Source of the DNA: Lentibacillus sediminis
GTDB lineage: Bacteria; Bacillota; Bacilli; Bacillales; Amphibacillaceae
Length of the DNA: 64,000 nt
Assembly (NCBI RefSeq): GCF_002763455.1
Contig: NZ_NIXK01000003.1
Coordinates: forward strand, 62,001-126,000
Direction of reading: 5' to 3'
Below the pieces are notes generated by a model that was not told the origin of the DNA, ran no database searches, and was given only the letters and a program-made list of their open reading frames with translations. This document shows positions 32,704 to 42,133 of this stretch, piece by piece. The stretch's first letter is position 1. Each line of letters opens with the position of its first letter. The translations under genes were made by a program, and so were the position numbers.

Positions 32704-35700
32704 TTGAGACGAAAGAAAAAGCGCCAAGTTAAAGTATTCAGTATTGCAGCCTCGATCCTGATGACATTTTCTTTAATCGGGCCAGGAGTCGCGCATGCAG
32801 AGTCGAATGGCAAATTGCATCAATCTGTAACGGAATCCCAGAAGGTAACACAGGCAAAGGTGAGTGATCGTTTACAGAAGGAGTTTGAGGGGAACGATAA
32901 GGCAACGTTTTTAATTAAGTTTAAAGAAAAAACGGATACGGCAGAAGTTGCAAAAGAAGCGAGAGCTAGTGCCACTCAGGCAAATCTCTCCGCTACAAAG
33001 ACAGAGCATATTCAGCGTTCGGCTGTTGTGTCCGAATTAAAGTCAACTGCTCTGACGTCACAGCAAAGTGTAAAGCAGTACTTGCAGCAAGAGGTTGAAA
33101 ATGGGAATGCGGAGGATATCCATTCCTATTATATCGTAAATGGTATGGCGGTAACTGCAACAAAAGCAGTGGCGGAAAAAGTTGCCGCATTTGCTGAAGT
33201 TGAAAAGATTTTGCCTAATGAAACGCGTGAATTGTTCACAACCGTAACGGAGGATGCGAAAACGCCTGAATCTTCCATTGAGAATGTGGAATGGAATGTG
33301 GAACGTGTGGGTGCTCCAGCAGCTTGGAATATGGGGGCTGATGGTTCAGGTACGGTTGTCGCAAGTATTGACACAGGGGCACAGTGGGATCATCCTGCTT
33401 TAAAAGAAAAATACCGCGGTTACAATGAAGCCACTGGTGAAGTCGATCATGATTTCAACTGGTATGATCCTGCAGACGGCGGAACTGAACCTTATGATGA
33501 AAATGGCCATGGTACACACGTGACAGGCACGATGGTAGGCAGTGAACCAGACGGGTCTAACCAAGTCGGTGTAGCCCCTGGTGCGGAATGGATTGCTGTT
33601 AAAGCATTTGGGGTGGATGGAACGGCCACCGATGCAGATTTATTAGCGGCAGCAGAATGGATTTTAGCACCAACGGATTCGGAAGGTAATACCAATGTAG
33701 ATATGGCTCCGGATGTTGTTAACAACTCATGGGGCGGCGGACCTGGTCTTGATGAATGGTACCGTGATGTTGTCCAGAACTGGAGAGCGGCGGATATTTT
33801 CCCTCAATTTGCAGCTGGAAATACAACATTGTTCAATCCAGGTGGCCCGGGATCTGTAGCAGTTCCGGCAAACTACCCGGAATCATTTGCAACTGGGGCA
33901 ACAGACAGCAATAACGTTGTTGCAGGATTTTCACTGCGTGGACCTTCTCCATATGATGAAGTGAAACCTGATGTTTCTGCTCCAGGAGTAAATATTCGTT
34001 CTACTGTACCTGGAGGCGGATATGAAGGTGGCTGGAATGGAACGTCTATGGCAAGCCCTGCTGTAGCGGGGGTAGTAGCACTGTTAAGGGATGTGGATGC
34101 GAGTTTAACCGTGGATGAGATGGAAGAAATTTTACTATCCACTTCTACACCTTTAACGGATGAAGAATATCCGGAGACTCCAAATAATGGATACGGGTAT
34201 GGACTGGTTAATGCGCAAGCTGCAGTAGCATCCCTCGTGGATGGTCTTGGAACATTGGAAGGACAAGTTACCAAAGAAGGTGACGATACAGAAGCACCCG
34301 CTTTTGAACATGAAGCCCCTGCAGAAACATATGCTGGTATGGATTTGGATTTAACCATTCAGGCCAGTGATAATGTCAGTGTTGCATCGGTTGAATTAAA
34401 TTACCAGGACTTGAATGGTGACTGGCAAACTGTAGAAGCATCCCGCACGTCTGGTGACTTTACAGATGGAGAATATACGGCAACCATTCCTGGCGGGGAT
34501 ATCGATGGGGATTCCCTAATCTATTACTGGACAGTGAATGACTTCGGAAATAATGAAGTAACCAGTGATGAATACGTGGTAGCAGTAGAGCAAGGTATTT
34601 CAACAGGATATTTCGAAGACTTTGAATCAGAGCCTGCAGGTTGGACGGTTTTTGGAGAAAATAATAGTTGGGAACGCGGCGTACCGACATCCGGACCGTT
34701 AGAAGCAGTTTCAGGTGAAAATGTATATGCAACCAATCTTGATGGGACGTATGATAGTAATTCAAATACAACCCTTATGATGCCGCCAATTGATCTGCCA
34801 GAAGGGGAGTCTTATCTTCAGTTCGCTCAATGGTATAACATTGAGGACGGCTGGGATTATGGACATGTGTTCATTTCCACAGATCAGGAAGAATGGCTGC
34901 AGTTGATGGAAATGACGGATGTTACGGATGGATGGGAAAATGTTGAAATTGACCTGTCAGAATACAGTGGCCAACGTGTTTACATTGGCTTTAATCTAAC
35001 GACAGATGGAAGTATTGTAAGAGATGGATTATATATTGACGATGTAGCACTCGCTGATACATCAGAGAGTCCTAGTGCATCACTAGGCATCGTTCCAGGA
35101 AAAGGTAAAGCCATTGGTTTAATGGGCGGCCATCCAGCGATGAATGCTTTAAACATGGCAAAGAACAAAGGACTTGGAGTAGAAAAAGGTAATGAAAAAG
35201 TAGCTTTAAAAGAGAAAGTGGATCCGGCAAAAATAGTACCGGCATTGCCGAAAGAAAAACCGCCAGTGGAGGAAGAGGCAGTTAATCCGAATGCTTTACC
35301 TTTAGGCGCCCAGGTCAGTGTGCTTGAGTCTGGTAGGTCCGTAAATACCGATCCGGCAGATGGAAGCTATTCCTTGCTTCATGGCGCAGGTGAATTCACT
35401 GTAAAAGCTGAGGCATATGGATTCCATTCAGATGAGCAAACCGTAACGATTGAAAATGATCAAACAACAGAAGCTAATTTTACTTTAGAAGAAATTGATC
35501 AGTATTCTGTCAGTGGTACAATTACCGACGAAGCAACAGGTGAACCGATCGAAGGCGCGACGGTTCTGCTGGTGGAGGACGCTAATGTTGAACCGGTAGA
35601 AACAGATGCGAACGGTAACTATTCCCTGATTGCATATGAAGGTACGTACACGTTAAGAGTATTAGCTAGCGGGTACCATGCAACAGAGTTTGAAGTGAAC

Positions 35701-37089
35701 CTGGAAGAAGATACAGAAGCAGATGTTGCACTTGAACCATTTTACACGGTTCCAGGCGGTCAAATCGGCTATGATGACGGAACCGCTGAAAATGCACGTG
35801 CTTTCTACGACGCAGGTAATGGCTGGGCAGTGAAGATGTCTCTGCCAGAGGGTGAGGAGTCTGCTGTCGTAACAGACGGTGTATTTAAGTTTTGGGACGA
35901 AGAGTTCCCGGTACCTGGTGGAACAGAATTTGCAGTAGAGGTTTGGGATGCATCGGGATCAGATGGACAGCCTGGTGAGAAAATTGCCGGGCCAATAGAG
36001 GCTGACGCTATACGTGATGCGAATGAATGGACAGTCGTTGACCTGTCAGAACACAGCATCACGGTGGACGGAGATTTCTATATGGTGTATATCCAAACAC
36101 AGCCTAATACAGGCGCTCCCGGACTGGCAACAGATGAAAGCAGTCCAAATGCCGAGCGCAGCTATCAATTAGTTGGCGGAGCATGGTCACAGTCTCCTGC
36201 AGCTGAAGGAAACTATATGATCCGCGCCAATGTCAGCTATGAGGCAGAGGAACCTGTGATTACTTCGCCGGCTGAAGACATTATCACAAATGACCCAGAG
36301 CTTATGGTGGAGGGCACCGCTTCTCCAACGACAACCGTTCAATTGCTGAACAACGGGGAAGAAGTTGGATCACAGGAAATTGGTGAGGATGGAGCGTTTG
36401 CGATTCCAGCAAACTTAACAGAAGGGGAAAATGAACTGACAGCAGTATCTCTGCTTGATGGAGCTGCTGTAGGAGAATCTGCCCCTGTTACCGTGACACT
36501 GGATACCGAAGCGCCTGAATTAACGATTGATAACCCTGAAGACGGGGATCAGTCAAATCGGGAAACTGTGACAGTTGAAGGAACGGTATCTGATGCCAAC
36601 CTGGATTATGTGGAAGTAAACGGTCAGGAAGCAGAAGTTACAGATGATGGAAACTATTCCAAGCGGATTTTGCTGGACAATGGTGAAAATGAAATTGAAG
36701 TAGTCGCAGCAGATTTAGCAGGAAACAGTTCAACAGAATCTGTTACCATTGACGTGGACTTCACTGCACCTGAAATTGAGAACTTGACACCAACGGAAGA
36801 TGTCTATATCGACGCTGGTGAAAGCGTGAAAATTGAATTTGACAGTGAGCCGGGACAAAGAGCGACATTCTTTATCCATATGCCACTGACAAATCTGCCC
36901 CAAAGCAGTGTTGCCAATGCGACAGAGCTTCCAATGATGGAAACATCGGATGGACATTATGTCGGATACTGGACAGCGACACAAATTGAGGCGGAAGGTG
37001 CAGTTATCGAAGTGAAAGTAGAAGATGACTTCGGTAATGAGACGCGCCAGCAAGCTGAGGGTAAATTGTTTATTAATGCGGAGCAGTGA
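32704..37089 (+). CDS. bpr: Bacillopeptidase F-like secreted serine protease (S8), 1461 residues
   Basis: TTG at 32704 is the start, 7 bases after AGGGGAGG. Residues 1-35 are a signal peptide (VAHAES), 40-175 an I9-type propeptide (FLIKFKEKTDTAEVAKEA, SYYIVNGMAVTATKA), and 200-510 the subtilisin domain with the full triad: Asp223 (SIDTGAQWDHP), His269 (NGHGTHVTG) and Ser448 (NGTSMASPAVAG). Then follow an immune-inhibitor-A/MAM-like beta domain (about 635-800, FEDFESEPAGWT), carboxypeptidase-regulatory-like domains (about 865-1020), another beta domain and three Ig-like repeats (about 1180-1380, VTVEGTVSDANLDYVEVNGQ). Length and order match Bpr of B. subtilis (1433 residues). No LPxTG or membrane anchor is seen, so it is released and degrades proteins outside the cell. 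Confidence 0.92.
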   Translation: MRRKKKRQVKVFSIAASILMTFSLIGPGVAHAESNGKLHQSVTESQKVTQAKVSDRLQKEFEGNDKATFLIKFKEKTDTAEVAKEARASATQANLSATKTEHIQRSAVVSELKSTALTSQQSVKQYLQQEVENGNAEDIHSYYIVNGMAVTATKAVAEKVAAFAEVEKILPNETRELFTTVTEDAKTPESSIENVEWNVERVGAPAAWNMGADGSGTVVASIDTGAQWDHPALKEKYRGYNEATGEVDHDFNWYDPADGGTEPYDENGHGTHVTGTMVGSEPDGSNQVGVAPGAEWIAVKAFGVDGTATDADLLAAAEWILAPTDSEGNTNVDMAPDVVNNSWGGGPGLDEWYRDVVQNWRAADIFPQFAAGNTTLFNPGGPGSVAVPANYPESFATGATDSNNVVAGFSLRGPSPYDEVKPDVSAPGVNIRSTVPGGGYEGGWNGTSMASPAVAGVVALLRDVDASLTVDEMEEILLSTSTPLTDEEYPETPNNGYGYGLVNAQAAVASLVDGLGTLEGQVTKEGDDTEAPAFEHEAPAETYAGMDLDLTIQASDNVSVASVELNYQDLNGDWQTVEASRTSGDFTDGEYTATIPGGDIDGDSLIYYWTVNDFGNNEVTSDEYVVAVEQGISTGYFEDFESEPAGWTVFGENNSWERGVPTSGPLEAVSGENVYATNLDGTYDSNSNTTLMMPPIDLPEGESYLQFAQWYNIEDGWDYGHVFISTDQEEWLQLMEMTDVTDGWENVEIDLSEYSGQRVYIGFNLTTDGSIVRDGLYIDDVALADTSESPSASLGIVPGKGKAIGLMGGHPAMNALNMAKNKGLGVEKGNEKVALKEKVDPAKIVPALPKEKPPVEEEAVNPNALPLGAQVSVLESGRSVNTDPADGSYSLLHGAGEFTVKAEAYGFHSDEQTVTIENDQTTEANFTLEEIDQYSVSGTITDEATGEPIEGATVLLVEDANVEPVETDANGNYSLIAYEGTYTLRVLASGYHATEFEVNLEEDTEADVALEPFYTVPGGQIGYDDGTAENARAFYDAGNGWAVKMSLPEGEESAVVTDGVFKFWDEEFPVPGGTEFAVEVWDASGSDGQPGEKIAGPIEADAIRDANEWTVVDLSEHSITVDGDFYMVYIQTQPNTGAPGLATDESSPNAERSYQLVGGAWSQSPAAEGNYMIRANVSYEAEEPVITSPAEDIITNDPELMVEGTASPTTTVQLLNNGEEVGSQEIGEDGAFAIPANLTEGENELTAVSLLDGAAVGESAPVTVTLDTEAPELTIDNPEDGDQSNRETVTVEGTVSDANLDYVEVNGQEAEVTDDGNYSKRILLDNGENEIEVVAADLAGNSSTESVTIDVDFTAPEIENLTPTEDVYIDAGESVKIEFDSEPGQRATFFIHMPLTNLPQSSVANATELPMMETSDGHYVGYWTATQIEAEGAVIEVKVEDDFGNETRQQAEGKLFINAEQ

Positions 37090-37120
37090 TTTTTGGGTGA
37101 ATCATTAGGCCGTGCAATAG

Positions 37121-37160
37121 AAAAAGGTGCAGAAGCGATTGAGCTTCTGCACCTTTTATT
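37121..37160. terminator. Two-way terminator between the protease and pdxK
   Basis: AAAAGGTGCAGAAGC and GCTTCTGCACCTTTT form a 15-bp stem with T run after and A run before. Confidence 0.92.
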
Positions 37161-37207
37161 TTTTAAAAAGTGTCTAACAGGAGAACCTTCCAGGGACTTT
37201 GCACAAT

Positions 37208-38023
37208 CTAAGCTTTCTCTGTGGAGAATTGATGGTAGGCACCGTGCATAACCGGGCCGACAAATTCGTTCAGTTTCCAGCCATGGGCAATCGCCACTGT
37301 AACAAAGTCTTTGGCAGCTGCCACGGCTTCTTTTACATTTTTTCCATTGGCAAGGTTGGCTGTAATCGCCGCAGCAAACGTACATCCTGCCCCGTGTGTG
37401 TATACTGTGTTTACTTTTTCTGCTTCGAGTATGGTGAAATTTTCTCCATCATAAAACAGGTCTACTGCTTTTTCATACTCCAGCGCTTTGCCGCCTTTTA
37501 TGATGACTGATTTGGCGCCGAGCTCATGGATTTTTACTGCTGCATCTTTCATCCCGTCGACACTCTTGATCGGGCCGGTTTGCGCCAGCTGTCCTGCTTC
37601 AAAGAGATTCGGTGTCGCAACAAGCGAACGCGGCAGCAGCAGTTCACGCATAGCATCCGTGTTTTCCGGCTGCAGCACCTCATCCTCGCCCTTGCACACC
37701 ATTACCGGGTCAAGCACAAATTGCTCCAGCTGATACTGGTCTATTTTCCTGGCACCGAGTTCAATAATATCGACAGAACCGAGCATGCCCGTCTTCATAG
37801 CATCCACACCGACGGACAGGATTGTATCCAATTGCTTTTCCACCACCGCAGTATCCAGTGGCGTGACATCATGATGCCAGTTGTCTGGATCCATGGTGAC
37901 AATCGAGGTCAGAGCAGTCATGCCATAAACTCCATGCTCTTGAAACGTTTTAAGATCCGCTTGAATTCCCGCACCCCCGCTGGAGTCGGAACCTGCTAGT
38001 GTTAATGTTTTCTTCAGTGTCAT
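37208..38023 (-). CDS. pdxK: Pyridoxal/pyridoxine kinase PdxK (ThiD-like)
   Basis: A protein of 271 residues, the length of B. subtilis PdxK. The ATG at 38023 is 6 bases from AAGGAGG, while the ATG two codons upstream abuts it. It is a ribokinase-fold enzyme that phosphorylates pyridoxal or pyridoxine to form vitamin B6 phosphate. Motifs: LAGSDSSGGAGIQADLKTFQ (ThiD/PdxK opening), DPVMVCKGEDEV and the ATP/anion-hole end THGAGCTFAAAITANLANG, with the catalytic Cys of the PdxK branch. ThiD-type HMP kinase is the alternative, but no thiamine genes lie near and the Bacillus PdxK form fits better. Confidence 0.9.
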   Translation of the reverse strand: MTLKKTLTLAGSDSSGGAGIQADLKTFQEHGVYGMTALTSIVTMDPDNWHHDVTPLDTAVVEKQLDTILSVGVDAMKTGMLGSVDIIELGARKIDQYQLEQFVLDPVMVCKGEDEVLQPENTDAMRELLLPRSLVATPNLFEAGQLAQTGPIKSVDGMKDAAVKIHELGAKSVIIKGGKALEYEKAVDLFYDGENFTILEAEKVNTVYTHGAGCTFAAAITANLANGKNVKEAVAAAKDFVTVAIAHGWKLNEFVGPVMHGAYHQFSTEKA

Positions 38024-38132
38024 GTCCATCCTCCTTGCTTTCTTCTTGAAGTTTTCCAAGGTAGTTATAGAATATAACACTTTCTGTGGGAAAGAAAGAA
38101 TAAGATGTTGCTGGGTTGGAAGCAAAAAAGTC

Positions 38133-38141
38133 TGGTATAAT
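38133..38141 (+). promoter_or_regulatory. Extended -10 promoter of the MFS gene
   Basis: TGGTATAAT (TGnTATAAT) lies 137 bases before the MFS gene. The leader between them holds short inverted repeats (AGCTGA/TCAGC) but no riboswitch I can recognise. Confidence 0.6.
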
Positions 38142-38278
38142 GTAATTTAACATTTAATGGAAGATAATTAGCTGTGAAGGTATGAGCAACCTTGAGCTGA
38201 CGGTGTGTCCAATCAGCCGGAAGACGTGAATATCAACCCGAACCCAGAACACAAGTAATTCCAAAAGGGGGGTCACCC

Positions 38279-39496
38279 ATGAAGCAGCAGCTCCACAACT
38301 GGAAACAGCCTATTATACTATTAACCTCAGTCGGCATCGCCAGCCTTGGTGATTTTATTTATCTGGTTGCCATAAATATTCTTGTGTTCCAGATGACAGG
38401 GTCTGCTGCTGCGGTGGCTGCGCTTTGGATTATTGGCCCTTTAGTCAACATCCTGACAAAGTTCTGGACCGGCAGTTTCATTGATTACCGGAGCAAGCGG
38501 AAAATAATGATCGTTACCTATCTGGCGAGGGCTTTTTTCATTTTCTGCCTGCCGTTTGCTCCAAACATTGCTTTTGTATACATACTGTTAATTTTTCTTA
38601 GCATTGCGAAGTCTTTTTTCTCGCCGTCTTCCATGACCTACATAACCCAGCTGATTCCAAAGAATAAGCGGAAACGGTATAATTCGATTCAATCTTTTAC
38701 CACTTCGGGCGCCTTCATCCTTGGCCCGGCGGTTGGCGGTTTTCTGATCCTAATCAGTTCCGTGAACATGACTTTTGTAATCAATGCTGTTTTCTTTATC
38801 CTTGCAGCCATTTTGCTTTCTTTCTTGCCTGAAAAAGATACGTTTGACAAAAATGCCGCTCCTAAGCTGTCTATCTCTCAGATAAAAAAGGACTGGGATG
38901 TAGTCATGGTATTTGTACAAGATAAAAAATATGTTGCGTTTATCTATTTATCTTTTCTGGCTACAACGATTTTCTCATTTGCGATGGACGCCCAGGAGGT
39001 AGTGTTTGCCCAGCAGGTTGTCGGCCTGAGTGAGGTGGATTACACGTTACTGATTAGCATCACAGGTGTGGGATCGATTGCCGGCGCCCTTACGCTCTCT
39101 GTTTTTTCTCATAAGTTCTCACTAAGATACATGGTGGCGATTGGCATCATTATGCAAACCGTTGGATATATTGTTTATGCTTTTTCCTGGTCATTTGCTT
39201 CGATTGCTTTCGGGTTTACGATTCTTGGTTTTTTTCTGACCTTCTTAAATGCAGGTATATTGACCTTTTATCAAAACAATGTGCCTTCTGCGCTCATGGG
39301 CAGGGTAACAAGCGTTTTCCAGCTGCTGCAGAGCGCGATGCAAATTATTTTTGTGCTGGCTGTCGGAGTGACTGCAGACATTATTCCATTGCGCACCACC
39401 ATTGTAACACTGGCTTTTGCGATGCTCGCGATAGCAGTTTGTATGGCAGTTGGTGTGTTTTTATCAAACCGCAAAAATTATTGGCAGGAGGGGTAG
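38279..39496 (+). CDS. MFS transporter (MFS_3, macrolide-efflux-like)
   Basis: A protein of 405 residues with twelve hydrophobic segments. It starts at 38279 with GGGGGG upstream. The loop FIDYRSKRKIMIVTYLAR between spans 2 and 3 is the MFS motif A variant, and SGAFILGPAVGGFLI matches span 5 of drug:H+ antiporters. It belongs to the MFS_3 branch with macrolide (MefA) and siderophore exporters. The substrate is unknown. Its end is followed by a long stem-loop. Confidence 0.88.
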   Translation: MKQQLHNWKQPIILLTSVGIASLGDFIYLVAINILVFQMTGSAAAVAALWIIGPLVNILTKFWTGSFIDYRSKRKIMIVTYLARAFFIFCLPFAPNIAFVYILLIFLSIAKSFFSPSSMTYITQLIPKNKRKRYNSIQSFTTSGAFILGPAVGGFLILISSVNMTFVINAVFFILAAILLSFLPEKDTFDKNAAPKLSISQIKKDWDVVMVFVQDKKYVAFIYLSFLATTIFSFAMDAQEVVFAQQVVGLSEVDYTLLISITGVGSIAGALTLSVFSHKFSLRYMVAIGIIMQTVGYIVYAFSWSFASIAFGFTILGFFLTFLNAGILTFYQNNVPSALMGRVTSVFQLLQSAMQIIFVLAVGVTADIIPLRTTIVTLAFAMLAIAVCMAVGVFLSNRKNYWQEG

Positions 39497-39528
39497 CAGC
39501 TGAAAAGTCCGCTGTATCCCTCTTTTTT

Positions 39529-39603
39529 CTATAATCGAAAGAAGTGAGGAAAAAGTGCCAGACGGAAAAAGTGCCACCAGATTGCTTTTTCCTTCGATTA
39601 TAG
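39529..39603. repeat. Long stem-loop with inner direct repeat
   Basis: CTATAATCGAA (39529-39539) is repeated in reverse as TTCGATTATAG (39593-39603). Inside are a second pair (AGGAAAAAG/CTTTTTCCT) and two direct copies of GGAAAAAGTGCCA. It may act as a terminator for the MFS gene or be a small dispersed repeat. Confidence 0.65.
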
Positions 39604-39622
39604 AGTGAGAGCAAGCTATTTA

Positions 39623-39669
39623 TTGACTTTTGTTATCATAATTGATAATATAATCATATAATATAACAA
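39623..39669 (+). promoter_or_regulatory. Promoter and palindromic operator of the regulator-hydrolase operon
   Basis: TTGACT (39623-39628), 17 bases, TAATAT (39646-39651). TTGTTAT (39630-39636) and ATAACAA (39663-39669) form a widely spaced inverted repeat around the -10 region, and AT-rich inner repeats (ATCATAATTGATAAT) lie between. A repressor bound there would block the promoter; self-control by the HTH protein encoded next is likely. Confidence 0.5.
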
Positions 39670-39683
39670 AGGACGGTGAGAAG

Positions 39684-40229
39684 ATGAATAAAGCGGACGT
39701 TATTTTGCATCCAGTCAGACTAAGGATCCTTCAGCGGTTTATCGGCGGAAAGAAGCTTACTGCCAAGGAGCTGGGGCAGGAATTGGATACGATTCCTCAA
39801 GCCACGTTATACCGGCACTTGGACACGATGGTGAAATCGGAGGTACTGGAAGTAGTTGAGGAAAACCCTGTGAGAGGAACGATTGAGAAAGTTTATGCAC
39901 TCAACGAAGCGGCGGCAAATGTGCGGCAGCAGGATCTGGCGAAAGCGACAAAAGAAGATCACATGCAGTATTTCACCATGTTTATGACACAGTTACTGAG
40001 CAATTTTGAGGAGTATCTGGAACAGGGTGACATTGATCTGGAACGCGATGGAGTCGGGTACCGGCAGGCCGCTTTTAACCTGACAGATGAAGAGTTCCGC
40101 TCATTTATGGGTGAATTGAATCAGGTGTTTCTGAAAGCGGCAGAAAACAAACCGTCTTCAGCGCGCAAAAAGCGATTGTTCTCAACCATTGTGATGCCCG
40201 AAAAAGGAAGGGGAGATGAAAATGAATGA
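39684..40229 (+). CDS. Winged-helix transcriptional regulator (ArsR-like)
   Basis: A protein of 181 residues. Residues 5-75 form a winged helix: HPVRLRILQRFIGGKKLTAKELGQEL is the first part (HPVRLRILQRF typical of ArsR-like regulators), with recognition helix PQATLYRHLDTMVKSEVLE. The rest (80-180) is a helical dimer or ligand domain without metal-binding Cys clusters. The last codons overlap the start of the hydrolase gene, so it likely controls that operon, including itself through the palindrome upstream. Confidence 0.85.
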   Translation: MNKADVILHPVRLRILQRFIGGKKLTAKELGQELDTIPQATLYRHLDTMVKSEVLEVVEENPVRGTIEKVYALNEAAANVRQQDLAKATKEDHMQYFTMFMTQLLSNFEEYLEQGDIDLERDGVGYRQAAFNLTDEEFRSFMGELNQVFLKAAENKPSSARKKRLFSTIVMPEKGRGDENE

Positions 40230-41172
40230 AGAAAAGGTAATCATTGATGCGAAATACCCGCTTGCTGCGACGATGAGTTTTCCGGAAGCAAATAAGCAAA
40301 AATTACCGGGTGTGCTGCTGATCCAGGGGACGGGGAAATCTGATCGGGACGGCAATGATAAGCGGCTAAAAATGAATTTGCATAAAGAACTGGCTGATTT
40401 TCTTACAACAGTAGGTTTTGTCACTTTGCGCTATGACAAAAGAGGGACACATGAGAGCGGCGGAAACTACGATGAAATGGGCGTGTATGACCTGATTGAT
40501 GATGCTGAAGAGGCAGTCAAGTTTTTGAAAAATCATCCAAGGGTGGATGAGGGAAAAGTGATTATCCTTGGTCACAGTGAGGGGGCAATGCTTGCTCCGG
40601 TGGTTCATCAGCAATCACCAGTCGCCGGTCTGGTCCTGCTTGCTGGAGCAGCAGAGCCATCCAAGGACCTGCTGCCAAGACAGTTTGCAATGGCAATGAA
40701 GGAAATTGAAGCGACGAGAGGTTTGAAAGGCTGGCTGTTTCGCGTGCTGAAGGTGGCAAAAAAGGCGCGGAAGCAAAATCAGGCATTAATGGAAAAAGTG
40801 ATGACTTCCACAAAACCGGTGATGCGAATAAGGGGAGCCAAACTGAATGCAAAGTGGCTACGTGAGCAAATGGAATTCAATGTCTGTGATTATTTGACAG
40901 AAACTCACTGCCCAGTTTTGGCGATCACGGGCGATAAGGACATCCAGGTCCCGCCTGATCATGCGAGGATTATCGCCGAAATGGTTCCAGGTGAGTCAGA
41001 ATGGCATGTGATCCCTGATATGAATCACATTCTGCGCAAATATGAAAGGGACCATACGATGCTCGGTCTGATGAAAGAATACAAGCGTATGCTGGATCAG
41101 CCGCTCGATAGAGAACTGCTGGAAAAACTGGAGAAATGGGTAGTAAGATATTCTAAAGCAGATGCAGTCTGA
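40216..41172 (+). CDS. Alpha/beta hydrolase (peptidase S9/acyltransferase-like)
   Basis: A protein of 318 residues, starting inside the end of the regulator gene (14-base overlap). The alpha/beta hydrolase motifs are VLLIQGTGKSDRDGND, LRYDKRGTHESGG, nucleophile elbow GHSEGA (Ser about 120), the acid in ITGDKDIQVPP (Asp) and His in PDMNHILRKY. The GTG-SDRDGN segment near the oxyanion hole is typical of secreted-like hydrolases of the S9/YqiA group, but no signal peptide is present. It probably cleaves an ester sensed by the partner regulator. Confidence 0.87.
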   Translation: MKMNEEKVIIDAKYPLAATMSFPEANKQKLPGVLLIQGTGKSDRDGNDKRLKMNLHKELADFLTTVGFVTLRYDKRGTHESGGNYDEMGVYDLIDDAEEAVKFLKNHPRVDEGKVIILGHSEGAMLAPVVHQQSPVAGLVLLAGAAEPSKDLLPRQFAMAMKEIEATRGLKGWLFRVLKVAKKARKQNQALMEKVMTSTKPVMRIRGAKLNAKWLREQMEFNVCDYLTETHCPVLAITGDKDIQVPPDHARIIAEMVPGESEWHVIPDMNHILRKYERDHTMLGLMKEYKRMLDQPLDRELLEKLEKWVVRYSKADAV

Positions 41173-41258
41173 GTGCCCGCTTCTTTTTTCTTCGCGCGCA
41201 GAAAATGGTAGAATAGAAGATATTGTTTGAGGAACGCGCAGATGGAGGAAGAAACGGA

Positions 41259-42080
41259 ATGAAAAAAAGACTTATAATTACAGGACTGCTCCTGTTACTT
41301 CTTGTCTTTCCATTAAAAGTTTATCATGACACCAATTATTTTAAAGTTAACCAAGAAACCTTCCGCAGTGCCAAGCTGCCGGCAGATGCTTCGTTTTCAA
41401 TTACACATCTCAGCGACCTGCATAATAAGGTGTTTGGGGATAACAATGAAGAACTGGTCAGCACCGTGGAAAAGTTGAATGCTGACATGGTTGTCATTAC
41501 CGGGGATATGATTGACCGGCATACAGAAGAATTTGATCAGATGTTTTCTCTTTTGGAAAGAATTACGGAAATTAATGAACATGTCTTTTTTGTGACTGGC
41601 AATCACGACTTTGAACATCCGGATTTTGAACAGCTGCTCAGTGGCCTGCGTGAGCGCGGTGTCACAGTTTTGGATAATAAAAACAGGCAAATTACGGTAA
41701 ACGGGGTACCGGTCAATGTAGTGGGGATCGATGATGTGGCTACAAATCATGAGCAGATGGGCGTTGCTTTTCAGGGGATCTCCAATGATAATTATACTAT
41801 TTTGCTGTCCCATGCTCCTGAGGTAATTAATGAATATGACAACATCCCGGCAGATCTTGTTTTGAGCGGCCATACTCATGGCGGGCAGGTGCGTATACCG
41901 CCGATTGGTGCGATAGTGGCGCCGGGGCAGGGGCTTTTTCCTGAGCTGGACAAAGGAACATTCGAATTTGGCCAGGATCAGCTTCTCTACATTGATAGCG
42001 GGCTAGGGACAAGTTTGCTTCCGATTCGGCTGTTCAATCAGAGCCAGCTGAGTTTGATTACGGTGAGCGGGGTAGGATAA
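41259..42080 (+). CDS. Membrane-anchored metallophosphoesterase (YkuE/YpbG-like)
   Basis: A protein of 273 residues starting at 41259, with GGAGGAAG upstream. One N-terminal span (6-22, IITGLLLLLLVFPLKV) places the domain outside the membrane. The calcineurin-like phosphoesterase motifs are all present: HLSDLHNKVFG, VITGDMID, VTGNHDFEHP, LLSHAPE and SGHTHGGQVRIP. Relatives such as YkuE hydrolyse phospholipid or UDP-diacylglucosamine-like phosphoesters. The substrate is not known. Confidence 0.9.
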   Translation: MKKRLIITGLLLLLLVFPLKVYHDTNYFKVNQETFRSAKLPADASFSITHLSDLHNKVFGDNNEELVSTVEKLNADMVVITGDMIDRHTEEFDQMFSLLERITEINEHVFFVTGNHDFEHPDFEQLLSGLRERGVTVLDNKNRQITVNGVPVNVVGIDDVATNHEQMGVAFQGISNDNYTILLSHAPEVINEYDNIPADLVLSGHTHGGQVRIPPIGAIVAPGQGLFPELDKGTFEFGQDQLLYIDSGLGTSLLPIRLFNQSQLSLITVSGVG

Positions 42081-42087
42081 ATGTAAT

Positions 42088-42122
42088 TAAAAAGCATACC
42101 CATTTCTATGAATGAGTATGCT
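42088..42122 (-). terminator. Terminator of the ydaG-like gene
   Basis: AGCATAC pairs with GTATGCT; on the minus strand the stem is followed by TTTTT. Confidence 0.75.
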
Positions 42123-42133
42123 CTGTCCTCAAC

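Noticed and set aside
37526-37999. A 157-residue plus-strand frame inside pdxK.
   Set aside because: It lies fully opposite a conserved kinase gene and has no family-like sequence.
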